Shown: positions 1 through 6,465 of the stretch, piece by piece | Layout of the letters: each line of letters starts with the position of its first letter | How positions within the stretch are numbered: the stretch's first letter is position 1 | Source: CAVPGH01 sp046726955 | GTDB taxonomy: Bacteria > Acidobacteriota > Vicinamibacteria > Fen-336 | Direction: 5' to 3' | DNA length: 9,588 nt | Assembly: GCA_046726955.1 (NCBI GenBank) | Contig: JBKPBQ010000036.1 | Location: 1 to 9,588 of the forward strand | Notes under the pieces: model-generated | What the model was told of the DNA's origin: nothing | What the model saw: the letters and a program-made list of their open reading frames with translations, nothing else | Databases searched by the model: none | Program-made: the position numbers and the translations under genes

Positions 1-318
1 GTGGATCTCCACGCTTCCTCCGCTGTGGCACGTCATGGGAAAGATGGCGGCCCCGGGGTGGGCGGGGTCCTGGGGATCGGGGGAGAGGACGATGAAGCGG
101 GGGTGCGCGTCCGCGATGGCGAGCCGGGCCTGCTCCACCACTGTGGGGCGCGTGCAGCTGCCGCCCACGAATCCGTGGACGTCGCCGCTGTCGGTGACGA
201 GCAGGGTGTCGCCGACGCTCGCGGACGAAGGAGCCTTTCGGCCCACGACGGTCGCCAGCGCGAAGGGCTCGCCCTTCTCGACCAGCGCGGCCGCGAGCCG
301 TAAGAGGTCTCGCTCCAC
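1..318 (-). CDS. XdhC/CoxI-family protein, N-terminal part (cut by the left window edge)
   Basis: The minus strand encodes 106 residues from a GTG at 316-318 and is still open at position 1. The start is supported by a GGGAGG ribosome binding site a few bases upstream. Visible family features are an N-terminal helix (ERDLLRLAAALVEKGEPFAL), the stretch VGDTLLVTDSGDVHGFVGGSC (residues 35-55) followed by the helix VVEQARLAI, and MTCHSGGSVEIH at residues 95-106. These match the XdhC_CoxI N-terminal domain, whose Gly-Gly-Ser/Gly-Cys motif is present. Family members help insert or sulfurate the molybdenum cofactor of xanthine dehydrogenase or CO-dehydrogenase-type hydroxylases, in the cytoplasm. 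The gene lies 57 bases after the amidohydrolase on the same strand and may be co-transcribed with it. The C-terminal Rossmann domain would lie beyond the window. The family call is firm; the exact partner enzyme is unknown. Confidence 0.85.
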   Translation of the reverse strand, partial: MERDLLRLAAALVEKGEPFALATVVGRKAPSSASVGDTLLVTDSGDVHGFVGGSCTRPTVVEQARLAIADAHPRFIVLSPDPQDPAHPGAAIFPMTCHSGGSVEIH

Positions 319-375
319 CCGTCCTCCCTGCCCCCCGGGGTACGGCCCAACGCTACTGGTAACGCTGGAGACGCG

Positions 376-1743
376 TCAAGGCCCGCACGGCTCGGTGGAG
401 CCCGCGGCCCGGCGCTCCACCTGGCACAGCATCCGTTCGAGGTCGGCGCGGGCGAAGAAGCGTCCGTTCGCCACCACGGCGCGGATCGCCCGCGTGTTCG
501 CGACGTCGTCGAGCGGGTTCTTGTCGAGGACCACCATGTCGGCGAGCCGGCCTTCCGCGACCCGGCCCAGCCGATCCTCCATTCCGAGGAACTGCGCCGG
601 CCGGAGCGTCGCGGTCTGCAGCGCCTCGAGCGGCGTGAAGCCCGCGCGCACGAAGTTTTGGAGCTCCTCGTGCAGGCTGAAGCCGGGGAAGACGTAGACG
701 CCGGCGGCGGTGTCCGTCCCCGCAAGGAAGGGGACACCCGCGCGGTGCATCGCCAGCACGACCTCCAGCTCCTTCTCGACGAAACGCCGGCGGGTCGCGA
801 GGTCGTCCACGTTCCACTCGCGGATCTGGTCCGTGAAGCGCTTCCACGTCCCCTCCTTCCACGACGCAGGGGCGTACTTCGCGAGGGGATCCTTCTGCAG
901 GTCGCGCTCCTCGAGGAGGTTCCCGCCCCGCTCCCAGACGAGCGTCGGGCACTGCCAGGTGCGGTTCTTCGCGAGGAGGGCCGTCAAGGCGGCGCTCCGC
1001 GACGCGTCGAAGGACGCGAGCAACCGGCCCGGCGTCTTCTCGCCCTTCAGGAACTCGTCCTCCTTCGGCGAGCTTCCCTCGAAGATGCCGATGAGGTGCT
1101 CGAAGCTCCGCTGGCCGGCCTCCGACATCTCGGAGGCGCGGACGGCGTCGGGCACGTGGCCGGCGAACGGGATTCCGGCCTTCTTCGCCTCGTCGGCGAT
1201 CGCGAAGACCGCGTCCCGCGGGATGAGCGACTGGAGCTTGACGAAGTCCGCACCCCGCCGCTTCACGTCGCGGACGGCGCGCCGGCCGTCCTCCGGCGTC
1301 ACGACGGCGATCGAGCTCGGGAAGCGCGGCTTCTCTCCGTCGAGCATGGGCCCGCTCACTACGAGGCGCGGGCCGGCGAGCGCGCCCGCCGCGATCTCCT
1401 TCCGCCACTCGAGCAGCGTCTCCAGCTCGCCGCCCATGTCGCGCACGCCGGTCACGCCGTTGGCCAGGAAGAGGGGAAGGGCGATCTCCTTGCCGCCGGG
1501 GAACCAATCGCCGAAGGCCATGTGGACGTGCATGTCCCAGAGGCCCGGGATCAGGAAGCCTCCTTTGCCGTCGACGACGCGGGCGCCCGCGGGAACCCGG
1601 ATCGACTCTGTGGGCCCCATCCGCGCGATGCGCTCGCCCTCCACGACGACGGTCGTCCCCGGCTGCAGGCGCCCGCTCTCCACGTCCACGACGGTCACGT
1701 CGCGGAGGACGAGGGACGCGGCCAACAAGAGGAGCAGGTTCAT
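376..1743 (-). CDS. Exported metal-dependent amidohydrolase (imidazolonepropionase-like, COG1228 type)
   Basis: The product has 455 residues. The ATG at 1743 has an AGGAG 11 bases upstream and starts a short hydrophobic stretch (MNLLLLLAASLV), probably an export signal, although it lacks the usual basic n-region. The N-terminal beta-sandwich follows at once. The amidohydrolase metal site is complete: HxH at H72/H74 in GLWDMHVH, K169 in FVKLQS (candidate carboxylated lysine), H196 in AGHVPD, H216 in SFEHLIG and D344 in LAGTDTA. The C-terminus returns to the sandwich with GRLADMVVLDKNPLDDVANTRAI, typical of the family. Relatives hydrolyse cyclic amides, peptides or related C-N bonds; the substrate cannot be read from sequence. 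It is divergent from gntR across a 94-bp control region and may share the palindromic operator. A longer in-frame ORF extends upstream to 2019, but it overlaps gntR and has no domain there, so it was not used. Confidence 0.85.
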   Translation of the reverse strand: MNLLLLLAASLVLRDVTVVDVESGRLQPGTTVVVEGERIARMGPTESIRVPAGARVVDGKGGFLIPGLWDMHVHMAFGDWFPGGKEIALPLFLANGVTGVRDMGGELETLLEWRKEIAAGALAGPRLVVSGPMLDGEKPRFPSSIAVVTPEDGRRAVRDVKRRGADFVKLQSLIPRDAVFAIADEAKKAGIPFAGHVPDAVRASEMSEAGQRSFEHLIGIFEGSSPKEDEFLKGEKTPGRLLASFDASRSAALTALLAKNRTWQCPTLVWERGGNLLEERDLQKDPLAKYAPASWKEGTWKRFTDQIREWNVDDLATRRRFVEKELEVVLAMHRAGVPFLAGTDTAAGVYVFPGFSLHEELQNFVRAGFTPLEALQTATLRPAQFLGMEDRLGRVAEGRLADMVVLDKNPLDDVANTRAIRAVVANGRFFARADLERMLCQVERRAAGSTEPCGP

Positions 1744-1797
1744 GTCGAGGCGAGTCTCCTGCACCGTGTGCGACGCGGTCAAACCGCGCAAGTCCGC

Positions 1798-1827
1798 TTG
1801 ACAAGTGTCATACTGTACTAGTACACT
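1798..1827 (+). promoter_or_regulatory. Sigma70-type promoter of the gntR-ABC operon
   Basis: A perfect -35 hexamer TTGACA (1798-1803) is followed by an 18-base spacer and TACACT (1822-1827, 4 of 6 to TATAAT). Transcription would begin near 1833-1835, only a few bases before the gntR ATG at 1838, so the message is probably leaderless. The region is noticeably AT-richer than its surroundings. The TSS is inferred, not shown. Confidence 0.6.
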
Positions 1828-1833
1828 ATGACA
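1806..1833. promoter_or_regulatory. 28-bp palindromic operator, probably for the adjacent GntR regulator
   Basis: The left half TGTCATACTGTACT (1806-1819) and the right half AGTACACTATGACA (1820-1833) are reverse complements at 13 of 14 positions, with no spacer. The dyad covers the spacer and -10 of the gntR promoter, so a dimer bound here would block RNA polymerase. YtrA-subfamily GntR proteins are known to bind such GTAC-containing dyads at their own promoters. On the other strand the symmetric TACAGT could act as a -10 for the amidohydrolase gene, but I see no good -35 there. The assignment to this GntR protein is by position. Confidence 0.7.
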
Positions 1834-1837
1834 GTAG

Positions 1838-2251
1838 ATGGCCCCCGCAGCTGGACCTCGGATCCGACTCAACGCCGCGCTGCCCACGCCTCTCTGGAGC
1901 CAGATCGAGGACGGCGTGCGGCACCTGGTGGCCTCGGGCGCGCTCGCGCCCGGCGCGGCGCTGCCGTCGGTGCGGGACCTCGCGCGCTCCGAGCGCATCA
2001 ACCCCAACACGGTGGCCAAGGCCTACCAGCGGCTGGTGGACGCCGGTGTCCTCGAGTCGCGGCGCGGCGAAGGGACGTTCGTGGCGGAGCGGCCGCCCGC
2101 GATGCCAGCCGCCGAGCGAGCCCGCGCCCTGCGCGAGGGGGCAGTGCGTTATGCGTCGCTCGCGGTGAACCTGGGCGCCACCCGAGGCGAGGCGGCGTCG
2201 GTGCTGGCCGAGACGTGGCCGGACGGCGACGGCAAGGGAGGTCGAAGGTGA
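1838..2251 (+). CDS. GntR-family transcriptional regulator, YtrA subfamily
   Basis: The product has 137 residues. An in-frame TAG (1835-1837) sits directly before the ATG, so this is the first possible start, and no Shine-Dalgarno sequence is seen. Residues 16-84 form a GntR winged helix: PLWSQIEDGVRHLVASGALAPGAALPSVRDLA, then INPNTVAKAYQRLVDAGVLE, then the wing RRGEGTFV. The C-terminal part (about 88-130) is short and helical, as in the YtrA subfamily, which dimerises and has no large effector domain. It overlaps the ABC ATPase gene by 4 bases (GTGA), the usual YtrA arrangement with an ABC exporter. It probably represses its own operon through the palindrome at 1806-1833. The inducing signal is unknown; in characterised relatives it is often a cell-wall-active compound. 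Confidence 0.9.
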   Translation: MAPAAGPRIRLNAALPTPLWSQIEDGVRHLVASGALAPGAALPSVRDLARSERINPNTVAKAYQRLVDAGVLESRRGEGTFVAERPPAMPAAERARALREGAVRYASLAVNLGATRGEAASVLAETWPDGDGKGGRR

Positions 2252-3048
2252 GCACGCAAGCGGTGGCGGCGGCAGTCCCCGTGGCGCACGCCGGCGTCGA
2301 GGCGGCGGTGGACGTTCGGGGCCTGACCGTCCGCTACGGTCGGAACCTCGTCCTTGACGGTGTCTCGCTCTCCGTGCCGCGCGGCGCCGTCTACGCGCTC
2401 CTCGGGCGCAACGGCGTCGGTAAGTCCTCGCTCGTGCGCTGCCTGCTGGGGCTTCAGCGACCCGACGCCGGCTCCGTCCGCCTCTTCGGCCGCGACGCCT
2501 GGCGCTTCCGTCAGCAGCTCATGGAGCACGTGGGCGTCGTGCCGGAGGAGCCCGATGCGCCGCCCGAGCTCACCGCCCGCGAACTCGTGGCTCTCTGCGG
2601 ACACCTCAACGTGCGGTGGAACGAGCCGGCGGTCCGGGCGCGCCTGGAGCGCTTCGCCGTGCCGGCGACGACACCGTTCCGGCAGCTGTCGAAAGGACAG
2701 AAAGGAGCCGTCATGCTGGCGCTCGCGCTCGGACACGACCCCGAGCTGCTCGTGCTCGACGACCCGACGCTCGGCCTCGACGTCGTCGCACGGCGGCTCG
2801 TCTTCGGAGAGCTGATCGGCGAGCTCGCCGACCGCGGCACCAGCCTGCTCGTGACGACACACGACCTCGTGGGCATCGAGGGCATCGCCGACCGGGTGGG
2901 GATCCTGCGCGGCGGCCGCCTCGCCCTCGACGGGGAGCTCGACGCCTTGAAGGCCGAGCACGGGGCGTCCCTCGAGGAGATCTTCGCCTCCGTGGCCGGC
3001 GAGCGGGCGGGTGAAGCGGCGCGCAGCGCCGCGGGGGGACGCGCGTGA
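2248..3048 (+). CDS. ABC transporter ATP-binding protein (ABC-2 type, YtrB/BcrA-like)
   Basis: The product has 266 residues. The GTG start at 2248 has GGGAGG six bases upstream and overlaps the gntR stop. After about 20 variable residues the nucleotide-binding domain runs from VDVRGLTVRYG to about residue 245. It has Walker A GRNGVGKSS (53-61), the signature LSKGQ (147-151), Walker B LLVLDD (167-172), D-loop GLD (176-178) and the switch histidine H205. Two positions depart from the textbook motif: the Q-loop position reads E100 (VGVVPEEP) and the catalytic Glu after Walker B is D172 (LDDPT). This may be normal for the subfamily. It should energise the permease encoded by the next gene, with which it overlaps by 4 bases. 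The substrate is unknown. Confidence 0.92.
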   Translation: MSTQAVAAAVPVAHAGVEAAVDVRGLTVRYGRNLVLDGVSLSVPRGAVYALLGRNGVGKSSLVRCLLGLQRPDAGSVRLFGRDAWRFRQQLMEHVGVVPEEPDAPPELTARELVALCGHLNVRWNEPAVRARLERFAVPATTPFRQLSKGQKGAVMLALALGHDPELLVLDDPTLGLDVVARRLVFGELIGELADRGTSLLVTTHDLVGIEGIADRVGILRGGRLALDGELDALKAEHGASLEEIFASVAGERAGEAARSAAGGRA

Positions 3049-4970
3049 GGGCGCTCGTCGCCATCATGCTGCGGGAGCTGCGCGAGCGCTGGACGCTCCC
3101 CGTCGCCACGTTCTTCTTCGGCTTCGTGCCCCTCGTGCTCGTGGTGCGTGCGGGCGAGCGGCCGCTTCCCCTGGCCGCGGTCATGGCCGTGCCGACGGCC
3201 TGGGCCGTGGCCCTGATGATGGGTGGCTCCGTGATCGCGCGCGATCTCGGAGAGGGCCGCCTCGGCTTCTTCTACGCTCGGCCTGTGTCGTGGTGGGCGA
3301 TCGCCGGCGGCAAGCTCCTGGCGGCGATGGTGCTGACGCTCGTGACCCCCCTCGCGGGCGCCCTGCCCTGGGTTTTCGCGGAAGGGAAGCTCACGGGCGT
3401 GGGGAGCGCATTCCACGATTGGGCGACGAACGGCAGCCTGGCGCTCTTCCTTGCCCTGCTGCTCGGCCTCGTCGCCTTCGGCCACGCGGCGGCCGTCGTG
3501 TTCCGCTCGCGCTCGCCGTGGGCGGCGCTCGACTTCCTGCTCTTCGCGGGCGCCGTCCTGGCCGCGGTCACGCTCTACCGCGCGTTCGTGCGTCTCGGCG
3601 TGGTCGCGAGCGGCGCTCCCCCCGAGGCCTGGGGCTTCGCCCTGAAGCTGCTGCTCGTCGCCGCCGTGCCGCTCGCGGCGGCGGCCGCGCAGGCGGCCTT
3701 CGGACGCAGCGACCTGCGCCGCGGGCATCGCGTGCTGTCCCTGACTTTATGGGGCAGCGCGCTCGTCTGGTTTGCGGTGGTCGGCGGCCTCCTGGTGCGC
3801 GAGCTCGCGGCGACGCCGGCCGAGTTTCCCGTCCGCCAGGTGGCGAGGGCGGCCGCCGACGGCCGGTTCGTCTCCCTCTATGCCACGGAGTCGATGGCGC
3901 GCGGCGGCCGGACGGCGAGCTTCCTGCTCGACACCGCGTCGGGCCGCTTCGTGCGCATTCCCGTGAGCCGACCCAGCTTCGCGTCAGACGGCCGCCACGC
4001 CGTGTGGACGGTGGAGGCCCCCTTCTGGCGCCTCCGCGACCGGGAGCTGGACCTCGCACTCGCTCGTCTCGACGGTGCCGCCCCGCTCGTCGAGACGGTC
4101 GAGCTCGATCCTCCGCTGCCCGAGGGCGAGGGCGTCCTGGACCTTGTGCTCGGCGCCGGAGCCGAGCGCGTCGCAATCGTCCAGCCACACACGCTGTCGC
4201 TGCACGAGCTGCCCTCGGGCCGTTCGCTCAGCCGGACGGCCGCGACGGACGGCGAGTGGGTGGCGGCGGCGTTCCTGGCGGACGGCCGCGTGCGCGCGCT
4301 GCGGCGCCTGCGCGCGGTGGTCGGCGGCCCCGGGCGTGCGGTGATCCCGGGCTTCCTCGAGGTGGTCGAGATGGCGGGCGGCGTGCCGTCGGGCCGCCTG
4401 CCGCTCGAGTCCGTGTACCACGCCGTGCTCGCTTCCAGCCTGGCCGGCGAGCGGATCCTGCTTTACGAGCCGCAGGCGCCGCGCACGGCCTCGCTTCACG
4501 ACGCCCGCAATGGCCGGCGGCTGCGGAGCTTCACCGGCGAGCCGGGCCGGCCGCTCGTCGACGCCATGCTGCTGGCGAGCGGCGCGGTCGCGGTCGTCGA
4601 AGGCACCGGCGTCTCGAGCCGCTTGCGACTGGCCACGGACGGCGAGCCCGACCGTTTGGTCGAGCTGCCGGCCGGCGTCGCCCTTCTCGGCGGCGAGCTG
4701 CCGGGCGGACGCCTCGCCGTCGGCCTCTACCGCGGACGGACGGCGGGTTCGGGGAATTCCAGAGACACGCTCGTGGTTGCGCTCGCGAGCGGCGAGATCG
4801 TGCGTCGCGAGGCCGGGATCGTCCCCGCCCTGCGCCAGGGACTTTCCGGCTTCGGCCGCCCGTCACCGGCGGCGTCCACGCTCTTCGAGGCGGAGAGCGG
4901 CGACATCGTCCGTCTCGACCCCGAGACGGGTCAGCGCCAGCTGGTCCTCGCGGCGAAGACGCCTCGCTGA
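3045..4970 (+). CDS. ABC transporter permease fused to a C-terminal propeller-like domain
   Basis: The product has 641 residues. The GTG start at 3045 overlaps the ATPase stop by 4 bases and has a run of six G seven bases upstream. Residues 1-251 look like an ABC-2-type permease with hydrophobic segments near 17-35, 42-64, 88-111, 131-153, 159-179, 198-219 and 231-251. Basic loops (ARDLGEGR, FRSRSP, GRSDLRRGHR) fall where the positive-inside rule puts the cytoplasm if the N-terminus is inside. With seven segments the remaining 390 residues then lie outside. That part repeats short beta-rich units with turns such as ADGRFVSLY, ASDGRHAVWTVE, ERILLYE, GGRLAVGLY and SGDIVRLDPETGQ, resembling WD40/PD40-type propeller blades. 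The ABC pairing is secure from context. The propeller call is a pattern inference, since no exact family motif is visible. A single permease suggests a homodimer. Confidence 0.8.
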   Translation: MRALVAIMLRELRERWTLPVATFFFGFVPLVLVVRAGERPLPLAAVMAVPTAWAVALMMGGSVIARDLGEGRLGFFYARPVSWWAIAGGKLLAAMVLTLVTPLAGALPWVFAEGKLTGVGSAFHDWATNGSLALFLALLLGLVAFGHAAAVVFRSRSPWAALDFLLFAGAVLAAVTLYRAFVRLGVVASGAPPEAWGFALKLLLVAAVPLAAAAAQAAFGRSDLRRGHRVLSLTLWGSALVWFAVVGGLLVRELAATPAEFPVRQVARAAADGRFVSLYATESMARGGRTASFLLDTASGRFVRIPVSRPSFASDGRHAVWTVEAPFWRLRDRELDLALARLDGAAPLVETVELDPPLPEGEGVLDLVLGAGAERVAIVQPHTLSLHELPSGRSLSRTAATDGEWVAAAFLADGRVRALRRLRAVVGGPGRAVIPGFLEVVEMAGGVPSGRLPLESVYHAVLASSLAGERILLYEPQAPRTASLHDARNGRRLRSFTGEPGRPLVDAMLLASGAVAVVEGTGVSSRLRLATDGEPDRLVELPAGVALLGGELPGGRLAVGLYRGRTAGSGNSRDTLVVALASGEIVRREAGIVPALRQGLSGFGRPSPAASTLFEAESGDIVRLDPETGQRQLVLAAKTPR

Positions 4971-4981
4971 GCCCGGACGGG

Positions 4982-5033
4982 CCGGGGGCGGCGACGGTCG
5001 AGCGCTGGCGCTCCGGCAAGCGGCCGCCCCCGG
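4982..5033. terminator. GC-rich inverted repeat after the ABC operon, possible terminator
   Basis: An 11-bp perfect stem CCGGGGGCGGC (4982-4992) pairs with GCCGCCCCCGG (5023-5033). The loop holds a second 5-bp stem, GAGCG/CGCTC (5000-5013). It begins 12 bases after the permease stop. There is no T-run on either side, so it is not a classical intrinsic terminator; it could act as a GC-rich terminator or a 3' stabilising hairpin. Confidence 0.4.
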
Positions 5034-5063
5034 GCTGACCGGCGCACCAAGTGGCTCGCAACT

Positions 5064-5136
5064 GAAGTCGCGCCATCGGCGTTCACCGTACAGCCGCGCG
5101 CTACCGCGAGCCGCGCGCCTTTCGTAACGCGACTTC
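5064..5136. repeat. Nested inverted and direct repeat in the convergent gap
   Basis: GAAGTCGCG (5064-5072) and CGCGACTTC (5128-5136) form a perfect 9-bp inverted repeat. Inside it the 9-mer AGCCGCGCG occurs twice (5092-5100 and 5109-5117), and its CGCGCG cores can also pair. It lies just downstream of the minus-strand operon end (stop at 5149-5151), so it may help terminate that transcript. No T-run supports this. The rest of the gap 4971-5148 holds no gene that I can support. Confidence 0.35.
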
Positions 5137-5148
5137 CCATCTGGAAGA

Positions 5149-6441
5149 CTAGGCGCGCCGGCGGCTGCGCAGGAGGACGACGCCGGTGTTGACGGCGTTG
5201 CCCACGACCGCCGCGCCTAACGCGCCGGCGCCGGCAGAGAGGAGCCGCGGGCGATCGCCGGCGAGGCCGGCGGCGAGCATCGGCACTCCCGCGCTCCAGA
5301 GCGCGAAAACGGCGAGAGCGAGAGGGCGAGAGGCGAGGCCGTGGAGCGGCGGCGGCGTGGCGCGGAAGCCGCCGTCGGCGTGGCTCCAGAGCCAGGCCAC
5401 CATGGGCAGCAGCCGCCCTTCGACCCCGAGCACGATCTGCGACAGGAAGCCGACGAGGGCGCAGACGCCGTAGACCATGGCGAGCGAGAGGCTCGCCTCG
5501 CCGTCCGGCGCGAGCAGGAGCTCGACGCCACAGCCCGCGGTGAGCGCGAGGTAGGCGAGGCTCTGCAGCGCGTGGAGGACGCCCACATCCGGCCGCGGGC
5601 GCGCGGGCGGCGCGGGACGCGGATGACGCAGCATCCAGGCGACGCGCGAGAAGAACGCGAGAAGGCCGAGAAGGGAGAGCGCCGCCGCGAGGACGAGCCC
5701 GCGATCGGTCATGAGCGCGGCCGCGACGGAGAGCGCTCCCGCCTGCAGCAGCACGGCGCTCGCGTAGGCCCAGGTTCCGCGGGGCATGGCCGCGGGCAGG
5801 ATCATCGGGATGAGCCGATAGCCGGCGCCCATCACGATCATGATCCCGAACCCGAGGACGGCGAGGTGGGCGTGGGCGAGGGCGCCGCGGAGCTGGGCGA
5901 AGGGCAGGAACGGTGCGGCCTTGTTCACGCCCAGCAGCATGCCGAGTGCGGCCACGAGGAGGACGTTCACGAACGCGAGGAGCACGTGCAGCTTGACCTC
6001 GGGCGGGACGGGAGCGCGATAGAGTCCCCGCGCGACCCTGACGCCCACCCCGGCGAAGGCGAGAGTCACGAGACCCGCCGACCAGGTCATGCCGCTATAG
6101 CTGTCGATCCAGAAGTGCGACGCCATTCCCAGGACGCCGACCGCAAAGGCGACGAAGGCGGCCACGTCGAGCATTCCTCCGGGCAGCGGGAAGCGGAGGG
6201 CGAGCGGACCCACGACGTAGATCGCCCCCAGGACGGAGCCGCCGATCCAACCGAGCGTCACGAGATGGACGACCGCGATGAGCCTAGGGTGGTAGTAGAA
6301 GCCGCCGAGACCGACGGGGTCGCGGGCGAGGAGGGCGAAGGCCGTGACGAAGCAGGCGTGCGCGAAGCCGACGTAGAGAAGGAAGGGAAGCCGCGAGGGG
6401 AGGTAGTCGAGAGGACCCGGCGGGCGCGCGTCTCCGACCAC
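5149..6441 (-). CDS. Polytopic membrane protein resembling NnrS / heme-copper oxidase subunit I
   Basis: The product has 430 residues and about 12 hydrophobic segments. The GTG at 6441 is the first start after an in-frame TGA and begins 24 bases after the kinase stop; no clear ribosome binding site is seen, so translation may be coupled. Histidines sit in or next to membrane segments: H51 and H59 in YYHPRLIAVVHLVTLGWIGG, H109 in ASHFW, and H190/H192 in AHAHLAVLGFGIM followed by GYRLIP. The last pattern recalls the HAHL..LG segment of cbb3/NorB-type subunits and of NnrS-like proteins, which bind heme or copper. The metal ligands are therefore plausible but unproven, and a full oxidase set (other subunits, cytochrome c motifs) is absent. 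It is the last gene of the Spy-regulator-kinase operon and is a candidate stress output. Confidence 0.6.
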   Translation of the reverse strand: MVGDARPPGPLDYLPSRLPFLLYVGFAHACFVTAFALLARDPVGLGGFYYHPRLIAVVHLVTLGWIGGSVLGAIYVVGPLALRFPLPGGMLDVAAFVAFAVGVLGMASHFWIDSYSGMTWSAGLVTLAFAGVGVRVARGLYRAPVPPEVKLHVLLAFVNVLLVAALGMLLGVNKAAPFLPFAQLRGALAHAHLAVLGFGIMIVMGAGYRLIPMILPAAMPRGTWAYASAVLLQAGALSVAAALMTDRGLVLAAALSLLGLLAFFSRVAWMLRHPRPAPPARPRPDVGVLHALQSLAYLALTAGCGVELLLAPDGEASLSLAMVYGVCALVGFLSQIVLGVEGRLLPMVAWLWSHADGGFRATPPPLHGLASRPLALAVFALWSAGVPMLAAGLAGDRPRLLSAGAGALGAAVVGNAVNTGVVLLRSRRRA

Positions 6442-6465
6442 GCGCGGATGATAAGCCGCGAAAGG

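Noticed and set aside
33..737. Minus-strand 234-residue frame, with similar shadows on the plus strand (35-697, 658-1821, 710-1801)
   Set aside because: These are Ser/Arg/Pro-rich readings antisense to or out of frame with the XdhC and amidohydrolase genes, common in high-GC DNA.
376..2019. 547-residue version of the amidohydrolase
   Set aside because: The extra N-terminus crosses the operator and gntR and shows no domain; the ATG at 1743 fits the family start.
1828..3048. 406-residue open frame covering gntR and the ABC ATPase in one frame
   Set aside because: Its first 140 codons are an out-of-frame reading of gntR, rich in Arg/Gly/Ala and without a domain. The real ATPase starts at the GTG at 2248 with a ribosome binding site.
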